A stretch of 47,323 bases of DNA from an uncultured Chloroflexales bacterium (lineage in GTDB: Bacteria > Chloroflexota > Chloroflexia > Chloroflexales > Chloroflexaceae), in contig CALANA010000051.1 in assembly GCA_937925925.1 (NCBI GenBank), positions 1-47,323 on the forward strand, written 5' to 3'. A program made the translations under genes and the position numbers. Below are positions 10,046 to 18,777 of the stretch, piece after piece; position 1 is the stretch's first letter; every line of letters starts with the position of its first letter. A model generated the notes under the pieces. The model did no database searches. It was not told where the DNA came from and worked only from the letters and a program-made list of their open reading frames with translations.

Positions 10046-11179
10046 TCATGATTGCCCCGCCTGTATCCCTTCAGCGTGAAAGACCGTCACAAGATCGGCC
10101 AGTGCCTGCCCGGTGCGTGGCCCCAGTCCCAACAAATACAGGTCATCCATCGCCACAATGCGCCGATTGCGGCCCGCCGGTGTCTCGGCCAGGCCAGGTA
10201 TGTTGAGCAAGCCTTCCTCACCACCAACCGACTCCAACCCTTTTTCCAGTACCAGCAGGATGTCCGGTTGGGCAGCGATCACGGTTTCCGGGCTGAGAGC
10301 TTCAAATTCCACAATCCCCACCTCTGCCCCGACATTAATGCCGCCCGCCGCAGCGATCATCGTATCGGCCGGTGTGTTAGAACCTGCAACCGCTTGCATG
10401 CTGGTACCGCGCAGATACAGAAACAACACGCGTGGTGCAGGATCGGTCACCTGATCGCGTAACGCTCGTGCCGTCGCAATATCCTGTTCGATCTGGGCAA
10501 TGAGTCGCTCACCGCGTTGCGGCACGCCCAGCGCCTGAGCAACAAAGCGTACTTTCTGCAATGGAGATTCGAGCGTTGGCGGATCTGCAACCAGCGCAAC
10601 CGGCACGCCTGCACTGCGTATCTGAGATAGGACTTCGGGCGGCCCGGCGGCTTCATCGCCAATTACCAGCGTGGGATTCAGCGACAGCAACCCCTCAGCA
10701 TTCAGTTGGCGCTGATAGCCAATGCGCGGCAGATCCTGAACACCTTCGGGCGGGTAGGAGGCGCTCACATCGACGCCAACCAGATAATTGCCCATATCGA
10801 GCGCAAAAATAATCTCAGTAATATCGCCATTGAGACTGATCAATCGCTCCACCGACTCAATCGTCACCAGCTCACCGTCAAGACCAGTCACGGTTGTCGG
10901 CAACTGTGGTGTCATCTCTGGCTCAATCAAGGAGGGTTCAGCCAGACCCATTGGCGCTGGCTGAACCGTTGTGGTGATGGTTGGGGGATCAGGGGCGACG
11001 GGGGCTGCGGTGGCACTGGCAGATACCGCAACATCCGTCGGTACGGAGGATACGCTGGCTACGCCCTGGTTACCACAGGCGTTGAGCAAGGCCAGCATCA
11101 GCAGAAGTGGGAACAGAATTCGATGATACAGTATACACATCTGAAGACGTATGATCAGGTGATGTTGTAAACCGGGCAT
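10046..11179 (-). CDS. hmuT: Haem-type ABC transporter substrate-binding lipoprotein
   Basis: Binding lipoprotein of 377 aa for the HmuUV importer. The signal segment ends in lipobox LLNAC (Cys at 35), followed by a long Ala/Pro/Thr linker and a class III periplasmic-binding fold from about 110. Haem-binding family marks are present: RIGYQRQLNAEGLLSLNPTL near 152-171, whose Tyr-155 matches the axial-ligand tyrosine of HmuT/PhuT-type proteins, then YLRGTSMQAVAGSNTPADTM and FEALSPETVIAAQPDILLV. The upstream ATG is chosen because AAAGGAA lies 8-9 bases before it; an internal ATG at residue 14 has no ribosome binding site. The gap to hmuV is 154 bp. Confidence 0.88.
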   Translation of the reverse strand: MPGLQHHLIIRLQMCILYHRILFPLLLMLALLNACGNQGVASVSSVPTDVAVSASATAAPVAPDPPTITTTVQPAPMGLAEPSLIEPEMTPQLPTTVTGLDGELVTIESVERLISLNGDITEIIFALDMGNYLVGVDVSASYPPEGVQDLPRIGYQRQLNAEGLLSLNPTLVIGDEAAGPPEVLSQIRSAGVPVALVADPPTLESPLQKVRFVAQALGVPQRGERLIAQIEQDIATARALRDQVTDPAPRVLFLYLRGTSMQAVAGSNTPADTMIAAAGGINVGAEVGIVEFEALSPETVIAAQPDILLVLEKGLESVGGEEGLLNIPGLAETPAGRNRRIVAMDDLYLLGLGPRTGQALADLVTVFHAEGIQAGQS

Positions 11180-11333
11180 AGACTATTCCTTTATTAGTCG
11201 TCAAATCAGACTTCCATAGTACGCTATAGGTATATCTGTTTTCACGATAATGAGAGACACGAAAGGTCACATTATATTGCTGCAAGGCCAGAGGCTGTAT
11301 GATGCCTCAAGTCCGCATTGAGCATCCAGCGGT

Positions 11334-12206
11334 TCAGCCTTCAGCTTCGGGTAATACCAGCACGAGCGGTGTTGCCAGGGTGGGATGGGCTTGAACAACC
11401 ACCTGTACCTGGTACACAGCGGTGAGTTGTGGCGCATTAAGAACCTCCCAGGGTGTACCGAGGGCCACCAGTTGTCCGTTGGACAGTAACCCGATACGGT
11501 CGGCATAGGTAGCTGCCAGGTTCAGATCGTGCAGAATAGCTAGCACCGAGCCACCGGCGGCGGCGACCGCCCGTGTCAGACGCAGGATCGTATGTTGATG
11601 TCGCAGATCAAGCGCGGCAGTTGGTTCATCCAGCAGCAGGATAGGCGCGGTTTGCGCCAGCACCCGCGCCAGCGTAACCAGGGTCTGCTCACCGCCCGAA
11701 AGTGTCGGAAAGGTACGGGTTTCAAAGGGCAAGGCCTGGGTACAGGCCAGGGCCTGGCGTGCAATTGCAACGTCATCGTTGCGCTCGCGCTGCTGCAGAT
11801 GCGGATGCCGGCCCATCAGCACCACTTCCATGGCGGTAAAGGGAAACGAGATACTGAAGCGTTGACGCATCACCGCCCGCCGGCGCGCCTGTTCGCGGTT
11901 GCTGATCTGCTGTAATGCCACGCCATCGAGCAACACCTCGCCCTGATCGGGATGGAGATCACCGGTGAGCAGGTTCAGCAACGTCGTTTTGCCGGCACCA
12001 TTCGGTCCCACAATCACCAATACTTCCCCTGGCTGCAATGCCAGTGAAACCTGGGCAATCAGTGCTTTGCCATTGACGGCATAGCTCACAGTGCGTGCTT
12101 CCAGGATCGGTGCGGGTGCCGTGGTTCCGTGATAGGGGAGCGCCATGGCTGCAATGTGCGCATGATCGGTATGATGTACTTGTTGATGACAGCCTTCGTG
12201 TGTCAT
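11334..12206 (-). CDS. hmuV: Haem-type ABC transporter ATP-binding protein with His-rich N-terminus
   Basis: ATPase of 290 aa for the HmuTU importer. Walker A GPNGAGKTT is at 67-75, Walker B LLLDEP at 190-195 and the switch histidine in LHDLN at 226. FSISFPFTAMEVVLMGRHPH is typical of HmuV/FecE proteins. Two things are odd. The first 17 residues, MTHEGCHQQVHHTDHAH, are rich in His plus one Cys and precede the usual domain start near 34. The signature loop reads LSGGEQTLVTLARVLAQ, where the family normally has LSGGEQQRVQLARVLAQ, so the conserved Arg after the signature is missing. A GGAGAG ribosome binding site lies upstream. It is the first gene of the minus-strand iron series. Confidence 0.9.
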   Translation of the reverse strand: MTHEGCHQQVHHTDHAHIAAMALPYHGTTAPAPILEARTVSYAVNGKALIAQVSLALQPGEVLVIVGPNGAGKTTLLNLLTGDLHPDQGEVLLDGVALQQISNREQARRRAVMRQRFSISFPFTAMEVVLMGRHPHLQQRERNDDVAIARQALACTQALPFETRTFPTLSGGEQTLVTLARVLAQTAPILLLDEPTAALDLRHQHTILRLTRAVAAAGGSVLAILHDLNLAATYADRIGLLSNGQLVALGTPWEVLNAPQLTAVYQVQVVVQAHPTLATPLVLVLPEAEG

Positions 12207-12310
12207 ATCACTCGCTCTCCCCAGGCGATAACCGGTCTGTCGCTGCTGCGGGATAGGGCTACAGTGTTGGTGTACCGGTTCAGGGTAATGGTTTGCTTGA
12301 AAAAATATTC

Positions 12311-12345
12311 TTAGTTAGGTTATACTAATATCCGGCATTTGTCAA
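12311..12345 (-). promoter_or_regulatory. Candidate hmuV promoter with overlapping inverted-repeat operator
   Basis: TTAGT (12311-12315) and ACTAA (12324-12328) form an inverted repeat with an 8-base centre. This recalls DtxR/IdeR-type iron boxes but does not match their consensus closely. On the minus strand TTGACA (12345-12340) is followed after 15 bases by TATAAC (12324-12319), which overlaps the repeat. The 15-base spacing is short for sigma-70. Confidence 0.35.
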
Positions 12346-12678
12346 GTCTCTCTATCACGCTTAACAAGAGGTGCTTGAAACCGTTGTTGCCGATAATATC
12401 GCCTGCTATGCTGTATTGGGACTTTGGATCCAGTGCCATCGCACGTGTATCAGGACAATGAAGTCGGGAGTGGATCACGCTTAAGCGTGAAGAATAGCTG
12501 TATTCGAGACTACTTCATTTCACATAACCGCTTAGCTGATCGCAGTCTTTCAATTTGAATGTAAGGATAACCAGGATAATATTATAAAGTAAACCTTATA
12601 CTTTGGTTAAGTATAGCTCAACTCAAAAATATTGTCAATATGCAAAAACAGATATGGCGTCGCAGCATCGTCGGCATA

Positions 12679-12790
12679 CTCAGGGCCAGATTGGCGGTCG
12701 TGGAGTACCTGTTCACCGTGCCTCCGCCACAGCGGTCTGGGCGACCGCTTCCTCAGGGCCAGATTGGCGGTCGTGGAGTACCTGTTCACC
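12679..12790. repeat. 39-bp direct repeat pair
   Basis: CTCAGGGCCAGATTGGCGGT and the following 19 bases occur at 12679-12717 and 12752-12790 without mismatch, 73 bp apart start to start. The second copy runs into a family C element. Confidence 0.85.
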
Positions 12791-12864
12791 CTCAAGGGCA
12801 CATGCCCGCGCTCCCAGGCGCACCATCAACGCTGACGACCGCGCGTACCCCCAGATGGGAACAG
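12782..12864. repeat. Family C element, short copy
   Basis: It runs from CTGTTCACCCTCAAGGGCAC to GCGTACCCCCAGATGGGAAC. This is the inverse orientation of the copies at 25259 and 29082. The hairpin-rich middle is shorter here. Confidence 0.65.
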
Positions 12865-12883
12865 TTGCGGTCGTGGATCGGTT

Positions 12884-12912
12884 TTGACAGATACAATCGG
12901 CTCTGGTATGCT
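12884..12912 (+). promoter_or_regulatory. Sigma-70 type promoter of the Rpn-like gene
   Basis: TTGACA, a 17-base spacer, and TATGCT. The -35 is perfect and the -10 has two departures from TATAAT. It lies 60 bases before the start codon. This is the clearest promoter in the window. Confidence 0.7.
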
Positions 12913-12971
12913 GCATTTATGCGCTGTGCGTCTGGTTATGAGCGTATCACCTGTGCAGGCGGAACCTGACC

Positions 12972-13835
12972 ATGATGACTTCACGCTATATTGATCCGAC
13001 CACGGATTTCGGCTTCAAGCGCCTGTTTGGGGAAGAGGATAGCAAAGCGATTCTGAAGGCCTTCCTGGACGCCATCCTGGAACTGCCGCACCCGATTGCC
13101 GACCTGAATTACATCCCGACCGAGCAGCGGCCCGCCAGCGCCGATGAGCGTGCGGGCATTTATGATGTCTATGGTGTCGATACCGAAGGCCAGCGCTTTA
13201 TTGTGGAAATGCAACGCGGGCGGCAGATCCACGTCAAGGAACGCTCGCTGTACTATGCCACCTTTCCGATTACGCAGCAGGTCCAACGTGGCGAGGTACT
13301 CTATCCGTATCGGCTCTTGCCGATCTATGTGATTACCGTTCTGAACTTTGGCCTGGACAGCGACCCGCGCCATCGGCGGCGCATCCAGTTGTGCGATACG
13401 GCGACCGGCCAGCCGTTTTACACCGGGCTAACGTTTGTCTACATCGAGTTGCCCAAGTTCCAGACGACGCTCGATCCATCGCTGTCGCTGGCCGACAAGT
13501 GGGTGTACATGCTGCGCAATCTCCCGGCATTGATGGACATTCCGAGCGAGTTGGATCAGATGCCGTTTACCGAGGTCTTTCGGCGTGCAGAGGAGGCGGC
13601 GCTCTCGCCCGCCGAGCGCGAACGCTACGAGTGCAGTCGCAAGGAGACGCTGGACGAGCAGGGCCGTATCATCACCGCCCACCAGGAGGGCCGGGCCGAA
13701 GGTCAGATGGAAAGTCGGCTGACTATCGCCCGCCAGATGCTGGCTGACGGCGAAGATCGGGCCAAAATCATGCGCTACACTGGCTTAACGCTGGCCGAAC
13801 TGGAGCGGATTGCCGCCGGACAGGAATTGGCGTAA
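12972..13835 (+). CDS. Rpn-family recombination-promoting nuclease / PD-(D/E)XK transposase-like protein
   Basis: Predicted nuclease of 287 aa in the Rpn/PDDEXK_2 family; some members cut DNA and promote recA-independent recombination. The opening RYIDPTTDFGFKRLFGEEDS is the family hallmark. The active-site region reads YDVYGVDTEGQRFIVEMQ, with Asp-65 and Glu-79 followed by Gln-81 in place of the motif Lys, a common variant in this family. VKERSLYYATFPITQQVQRG follows. A Glu/Arg-rich helix and a short tail with ADGEDRAKIMRYTGL resemble the C-terminal helices seen in relatives. The gene starts ATGATG with a weak GGCGG site. It stands alone between repeats, which fits a mobile or selfish gene. 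Confidence 0.85.
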   Translation: MMTSRYIDPTTDFGFKRLFGEEDSKAILKAFLDAILELPHPIADLNYIPTEQRPASADERAGIYDVYGVDTEGQRFIVEMQRGRQIHVKERSLYYATFPITQQVQRGEVLYPYRLLPIYVITVLNFGLDSDPRHRRRIQLCDTATGQPFYTGLTFVYIELPKFQTTLDPSLSLADKWVYMLRNLPALMDIPSELDQMPFTEVFRRAEEAALSPAERERYECSRKETLDEQGRIITAHQEGRAEGQMESRLTIARQMLADGEDRAKIMRYTGLTLAELERIAAGQELA

Positions 13836-14236
13836 CGATTAGAGCAATCCTACATCGGTGGCGAAGAACGGCAGTCCTGGCTTGCGTTTGAATCTCGCTC
13901 CGTGCAGACGCAGCCTGGGCTTCGATGTACGATTTGGTATAGGCTTACTCTCTCGTACACGATGACGGAAAGAACTCCAGGGTTTGGTCATGCTGAGCGC
14001 AGCGCAGCATCTTGCGGAGCGCAGCAGCTTCCCTGCGGATGGGATAGGATCCTTCGCTTCGCTCAGGATGACCTTCGCGTCGCGCAGGAGGCCATGCGCG
14101 TCACGCAGGAGGCTATGCGCGTCGCGTCGGAGGCCATGCGCGCCGGCTCCGCCGCCGCGCCGGAGGCCAGACACCGGATGGCGGTCGTTAGGCTCTCTGG
14201 TACTAGTCCTGCTTATCTACAAGATTGAGAAACGCG
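13836..14236. other. Repeat spacer before the DUF5107-like gene
   Basis: It contains a degraded family E element (about 13843-13952), a single family D unit (13982-14035) with the same ACGATGACGGAAA flank as the array at 5304, and a 21-bp tandem repeat. GGTACTAGT near 14201 resembles the end motif that closes the D region near 5640. Confidence 0.6.
14076..14138. repeat. 21-bp tandem repeat, three copies
   Basis: The unit CGCGTCGCGCAGGAGGCCAT plus G repeats at 14076, 14097 and 14118 with a few substitutions. The period is a multiple of three, but no convincing reading frame uses it. Confidence 0.8.
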
Positions 14237-16414
14237 ATGAAATATGCTACGCCCCTACTGCTGTTGTTGCTGATCGGATCGATTGCCCTGCTGATGTTGC
14301 GCCCAGGCGTGGCCCAGACGCAGGCCGATGGCTTTGCCGTGCCCGCCTTCACGCGCCTGTGGACTCGCACCGATGCACCGGTGGCAACCGGACAGGCCGA
14401 CCGCTCGTGGCTGTGGGGCGCAGCACCCGGCCCACGCCGCTATGAACGCTTTGCCGAGGCAGACGGTGGGGTGCGGCTTGTGCAGTACTTTGATAAGGGA
14501 CGCATGGAATTGACCGATCCCGCTGCCGGGTCTGGCCCGTGGGCGATCACCAGCGGCTTGCTGGTGGTGGAGTTGATCAGCGGTGCGATCCAGACCGGCT
14601 ATCAAGACTTTGTGGCGCACACGCCGGCAGCCATTCCGATCGTGGGCGATCTGGTTGCCAACCCGGACGCACCGACCTATGCGCAGTTAGCACCCATCGC
14701 CACGATTGCAGGGAACAATCGTGCGCCCGACCGTCGCGGCCAGCGCGTCAGTGCCACCTTTGGCCCGAACGGGATCGGCGATGCGCCCGATATGGCTCTG
14801 CCGGAAACCGAAATCATCGTGTATGAGCCGGTAACCGGCCATAATATCCCGCGCATCTTCGCCGATTTTCTGCAACAGCAGGGTGTGGTCAGCGTAGATG
14901 GACGCACGCAGCGTGAGCAAATCATCGATCCCCTGTTCACGTTGGGCTATCCGATCAGCGAACCCTACTGGGTACGTGCGCAAGTGGGCGGTCAGCCAAC
15001 GATGGTACTGTTCCAGGCCTTTGAGCGACGGCTGATCTCGTACACGCCGGGGCATCCGCCCGCCTGGCGCGTCGAACTGGGCAACGTGGGCCAGCACTAC
15101 GTTCGCTGGCGTTATGGTCAGCCCTTGCGTTACGCCCAACCACCGCTCCCAGGCGGCGTGCGCGTGACCGAAACGACGATGACGATCCCGACATACGATT
15201 ATGCTTCAGCTCTCGTGCCCACCGTGCCCGATGACCCGATCTACCCCTATCCACGGCTGGATTTTGCGCAAGTCGGGCCGCCCCAACCGCATACATATCG
15301 CGCAGTAATCGTTGAAAACCGCTTCCTGACCTTGACGTTTTTGCCGGAACTGGGCGGACGGCTGTACCAGGCCATACCCAGGGCCACCGGGCAGAATATG
15401 TTGTACCAGAACCCGGTGATCAAGCCCAGTCCGTTTGGTCAGCGCGGCTGGTGGCTGGGGATCGGCGGTCTGGAGTGGGCTATGCCAACTGAGGAGCATG
15501 GCTATCTCGAATATCTGCCCTGGGAGCTGACGTGGGAGCAGACTGCGCAGGGGGTGACGGTGCAAGTAACGACCACTGAGCAGCAGACCGGCATGCGTGT
15601 GGATGCACTGGTTGATCTACAGGCTGACCAGGGCAACTTTGCTGCGCATATGACGGTGATCAATCCAACTGATGCCGCGCATCCGCTCCAGATGTGGACG
15701 AATGCGGCGCTTAGTCCCGGTGCAACTAGCAACATAGGGACTGGATTGCGCTTTATCGCTCCTACCGAGCGGATGATCGTGCATGCCACGCAGGATCGAG
15801 ACCTGCCCGGGCCGGGGGAGTGGATCAACTGGCCGGGATACCACGGGCGCGACCTGAGCTATCCGCGCCACTGGAGCGGCTATCTGGGTGTGTTTAGTCC
15901 CGATCCGGTTCCGTTCCTCGGCATCTACGATACGGATGTCGATGCGGGCGCGGTGGTGGTGCATCACGATGATCTACCGGGTGCCAAACTGTTTGGCTTT
16001 AGCGCTAACTTCGACTCGGCACTCTACACCGATGATGGAAGCGCCTATGTGGAACTCTGGAGTGGTGCCCAGCCGACGTTCTGGGACTATCCGTCTTTAC
16101 CGGCGGGCGCGAGTCGGACGATCCATACTGACTGGTACCCGCTGTGGGGTTTGGGCGACCTGGCATCTGCCACGGCCAATGCTGCCATCGGGGTTACGCA
16201 GCATGTGACCGGGGCTACTGTGACACTGGCGACGACGCAGATCATTTCCGATGCAACCGTGGTGATCGAGGTTGATGAGCAGGAAGTGGTGCGCACGATC
16301 CCACTTGAGTTGCGCCCCGATCAACCACTGGCACTGGAGCTGCCGATCGTGCTGCCGCCGCAGAGCCAGCTACGCCTGACGGCACCTGGTATCGACATCA
16401 CGGCTGTACGATGA
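14237..16414 (+). CDS. Secreted protein with N-terminal repeat module and DUF5107-like domain
   Basis: About 725 aa. The ATG at 14237 is preferred over an in-frame TTG 12 bases upstream because the signal segment follows it directly: MKYATPLLLLLLIGSIALL and a likely cleavage after VAQ. Residues about 25-300 contain the QYFDKGRMEL ... FQAFERRLISYTPGHPPAWR ... GNVGQHYV module that is also found in the M23 and M14 proteins of this window. From about 365, NRFLTLTFLPELGGRLYQAI and GLEWAMPTEEHGYLEYLPWE resemble DUF5107 domains, which occur with galactose mutarotase-like or glycan-related folds. The role is unknown; an extracellular carbohydrate-linked function is an inference. No partner gene is adjacent. 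Confidence 0.75.
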   Translation: MKYATPLLLLLLIGSIALLMLRPGVAQTQADGFAVPAFTRLWTRTDAPVATGQADRSWLWGAAPGPRRYERFAEADGGVRLVQYFDKGRMELTDPAAGSGPWAITSGLLVVELISGAIQTGYQDFVAHTPAAIPIVGDLVANPDAPTYAQLAPIATIAGNNRAPDRRGQRVSATFGPNGIGDAPDMALPETEIIVYEPVTGHNIPRIFADFLQQQGVVSVDGRTQREQIIDPLFTLGYPISEPYWVRAQVGGQPTMVLFQAFERRLISYTPGHPPAWRVELGNVGQHYVRWRYGQPLRYAQPPLPGGVRVTETTMTIPTYDYASALVPTVPDDPIYPYPRLDFAQVGPPQPHTYRAVIVENRFLTLTFLPELGGRLYQAIPRATGQNMLYQNPVIKPSPFGQRGWWLGIGGLEWAMPTEEHGYLEYLPWELTWEQTAQGVTVQVTTTEQQTGMRVDALVDLQADQGNFAAHMTVINPTDAAHPLQMWTNAALSPGATSNIGTGLRFIAPTERMIVHATQDRDLPGPGEWINWPGYHGRDLSYPRHWSGYLGVFSPDPVPFLGIYDTDVDAGAVVVHHDDLPGAKLFGFSANFDSALYTDDGSAYVELWSGAQPTFWDYPSLPAGASRTIHTDWYPLWGLGDLASATANAAIGVTQHVTGATVTLATTQIISDATVVIEVDEQEVVRTIPLELRPDQPLALELPIVLPPQSQLRLTAPGIDITAVR

Positions 16415-17214
16415 TAGTATTATACCAACGTGACTGCGACCGTCCGCTTCTTTTCGACCCCTCCTACCCCCCCGCTCGGAGGGTGGGGGGCAGGGGGAAC
16501 CCCTTTTCACAAGTGTCGGTTTTTTGAATTATATCGGGTTGAAATGCGGCAAAACGCCCCTGGCATCCCCCCCAGCGGGGGGGGGTTGGGGGGGCGTCCT
16601 GATGCCGAAAAATCGAGCGTTGCGCAAAAAAACCTACACTTGAGAGGGGAACCCCTTCCCTCTCTCAGGACGGACGCGGTGGGGGCATCCGTCATCCCGT
16701 TTCGTGCGCGGCAGCGGGGAAGGGACTCGTTTCTGGTTTCTCCTTTTCGCCGAAGGCGAACCCTATCCGGGGCTGAACGACCGCCGAACGCGTGCGCATA
16801 ACGCGTGCGCATGACCAGAACATGCGGAAGGGTCACGTCGAAACGGTATTAAGTAATACCAACCGCGTAAGCTCATTGCCTGACGCTCCCCACAGCCTCT
16901 GGTCGAACATAAAGACGCGAAGGGGTAAAGATGCAAAGCCAGAGAGCAAGGGTTTAAGGGTAGGATTGTTGTCCTAAACCCATTGGAATGGGACATGTAG
17001 GGGCAATCCCCCATGGTTGTTCGGTCGGATGTAGAGGCGCACGGCCATGCGCCTCTATGGGTGGATCAAGACGACCTGGGTAGGCACGGAGACCTGCCCC
17101 TACGGCAAAAAACGACACGGGAAAGGTGGCAACAATAGCAACATCTTTGCGCCCTGGCATCTTTGCGTTCAAAAAGTGCCTGACGCCTCGCGCCTCAGCG
17201 CCTCGTGCCCGAAA
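16415..17214. other. Repeat spacer
   Basis: A family A element occupies 16421-16850. The rest, to 17214, is low-complexity sequence with decayed GCGCCT/CTTTGCG-type repeats. No gene is supported. Confidence 0.6.
16421..16850. repeat. Family A element
   Basis: The left end is TATACCAACGTGACTGCGAC; the right end is the inverse of AATACCGTTTCGACGTGACC. Inside are C-runs, GGGGGG blocks and a TTTTCGCC/GGCGAA stem as in the copies at 9616 and 28640. It is about 430 bp and starts 6 bp after the DUF5107 gene stop. Confidence 0.65.
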
Positions 17215-18138
17215 TCACTTGATCAAATCCCGTAACGCCTGCTCAGCGGTAGGAAACTGAAACTGGTAGCCCAGTTCCAACGCCTTCTGCGGCATGGCAC
17301 GCTGGCCTTCGACCAGACGGTCGGCCAGTTCGCCCAACAGGATCTTGAGGCTGAAGCCGGGAACGGGCAGCCACGAGGGCGTGCCGATCACTTTGCCCAA
17401 TGTGCGTGTAAAATCGTAGTTAGTCTGTGGTGCCGGTGCCGTGGCGTTGAGCGGCCCGCTCACGCGAGCATCTTCCAGCGCCAGCACTATTAAGCCCACC
17501 TCATCGTCAATGTGAATCCAGGGCAACCATTGGGTGCCGGGCAGAATCGGCCCGCCCACAAACAGGCGAAACGGCACCACCAGTTGCGGTAATGCGCCTT
17601 CCTTCGTGTCAAGAACAATACCGGTACGCAGTAGCACCGTGCGGATGCCCAGCGTTTCAGCACGGCGTGCTTCTTGCTCCCATACGACACAGACCTGAGC
17701 CAGAAAATCATCGCCAGGCGGGGAGCTTTCGTTCACCTCGGTATTGCCCGTGTCGCCGTAGTAGCCCACTGCTGAACCACAGATGAAAACTTTTGGCCGA
17801 ACGGGGGCCGCCTCCATTGCATCTACCATGATACGGGTGCTGATAATGCGACTGTCGCGGATCTGCGCTTTGTATGCCGCATCCCAACGCTTGCCAAAGA
17901 TGGGTGCGCCAGCAAGATGCACCACGCCATAGGCACCTTCAAGCGCCTGGCCCCAATCGCCTCGTGCATCGGGTGTCCAGTTTACATATTCGGCCATACC
18001 GGGCACCGAACGGCGGGCGTGGTCGGCATTGCGTGAGAAGACAACGACCGCGTACCCCTTTGCGGTGAGTCGCGCACAGAGACGTTTGCCGATCAATCCA
18101 GTTGCTCCCGTGACAATCACTCGTTTGGCTTCACTCAT
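17215..18138 (-). CDS. TIGR01777-family NAD(P)-dependent epimerase/oxidoreductase
   Basis: Extended short-chain dehydrogenase-like protein of 307 aa related to SulA/YfcH. The Rossmann motif VTGATGLIGKRL follows the start MSEAKRVI. FICGSAVGYYGDTG holds the YYG motif of this family, then LRTGIVLD and PWIHIDDEV. The C-terminal region after about 250, with KALELGYQFQFPTAEQALRD, is typical of TIGR01777 proteins. The substrate is unknown. The start at 18138 is chosen for the AAGGA site 8 bases upstream; the frame stays open for another 89 codons but that part is repeat-derived. It is a single gene facing the phytochrome operon. Confidence 0.88.
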   Translation of the reverse strand: MSEAKRVIVTGATGLIGKRLCARLTAKGYAVVVFSRNADHARRSVPGMAEYVNWTPDARGDWGQALEGAYGVVHLAGAPIFGKRWDAAYKAQIRDSRIISTRIMVDAMEAAPVRPKVFICGSAVGYYGDTGNTEVNESSPPGDDFLAQVCVVWEQEARRAETLGIRTVLLRTGIVLDTKEGALPQLVVPFRLFVGGPILPGTQWLPWIHIDDEVGLIVLALEDARVSGPLNATAPAPQTNYDFTRTLGKVIGTPSWLPVPGFSLKILLGELADRLVEGQRAMPQKALELGYQFQFPTAEQALRDLIK

Positions 18139-18154
18139 GGTTATTCCTTGCACC

Positions 18155-18420
18155 TTATACGAATTTGACTTCGACATTCTGCATCCATATTGTTCGTCTG
18201 ACGCTTGCTCGTACGACAACGAGACGTCCCCTGGAAAGGGAATTTCGAGGGACGAGAGCTTCCTCTGACATTCCCTTTCTGGTGCAGCGTGGCTTCGCCG
18301 CGCCGCACCAGAAAAGCAACATGGGCGGGGGTCTACGGCCCGCGCCCCCCCGCCGCGACACAGTCTCGTTGGAGGACGAATGGCACGACCATGCCGAAGG
18401 GTCACGTCAAAACGGTATTA
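18155..18420. repeat. Family A element with nested family B
   Basis: The left end TTATACGAATTTGACTTCGA pairs imperfectly with the inverse of the right end, TAATACCGTTTTGACGTGAC. The B copy at 18217-18371 (CAACGAGAC ... GTCTCGTTG) sits inside it, with a CTTTCTGGTGC...GCACCAGAAA stem. Confidence 0.7.
18217..18371. repeat. Family B element nested in family A
   Basis: The ends CAACGAGAC (18217-18225) and GTCTCGTTG (18363-18371) are exact inverted repeats. It contains the TCTGGTGC...GCACCAGA stem shared by the B family. Confidence 0.75.
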
Positions 18421-18612
18421 CTCGTTCTGCTCGGCTCAACATTGCGTCCTATAGTAGCATACCACAGGCATGAGGTGTTTCGGAAAGTGGAAGGCAGAAA
18501 GCGAAACTGCGCACGATGTTTCGTGTATACGATGCAGAGAACACAAAGTAGCACGTCGCGGTAGGTGGCACATCCAGTTCCAACTGCTCCTGAACGCCAA
18601 TAATAAACATAA

Positions 18613-18621
18613 TGGTATAAT
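18613..18621 (+). promoter_or_regulatory. Possible extended -10 promoter of the phytochrome operon
   Basis: TGG-TATAAT: a perfect -10 with the TGn extension, 157 bases before the phytochrome start. The -35 region is poor, as is usual for extended -10 promoters. The area is AT-rich. Confidence 0.45.
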
Positions 18622-18777
18622 CATCCTTAATGAATACGATGTATGGAGTGCGGGTAGATCTCGTGTTGGGTCTTGATACGTTAAATGTTAGCCTGTTGAT
18701 AGGTTGTAGTGTCCAACCGCCTACCATAACCACTACTCAACATCCAACCTATCACCGCACGAACCTGGAGACCAGCA

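Larger units (their letters stand above)
12207..12971. other. Divergent spacer between hmuV and the Rpn-like gene
   Basis: It holds the hmuV control region (near 12311-12345), an AT-rich stretch with no gene from about 12350 to 12650, a 39-bp direct repeat, a family C element and the promoter of the Rpn-like gene. No open frame here looks protein-coding. Confidence 0.65.

Noticed and set aside
18139..18405. In-frame N-terminal extension of the TIGR01777 gene (89 extra codons)
   Set aside because: The extension lies in nested family A/B repeats, has no protein-like features, and a good ribosome binding site precedes the internal ATG at 18138.
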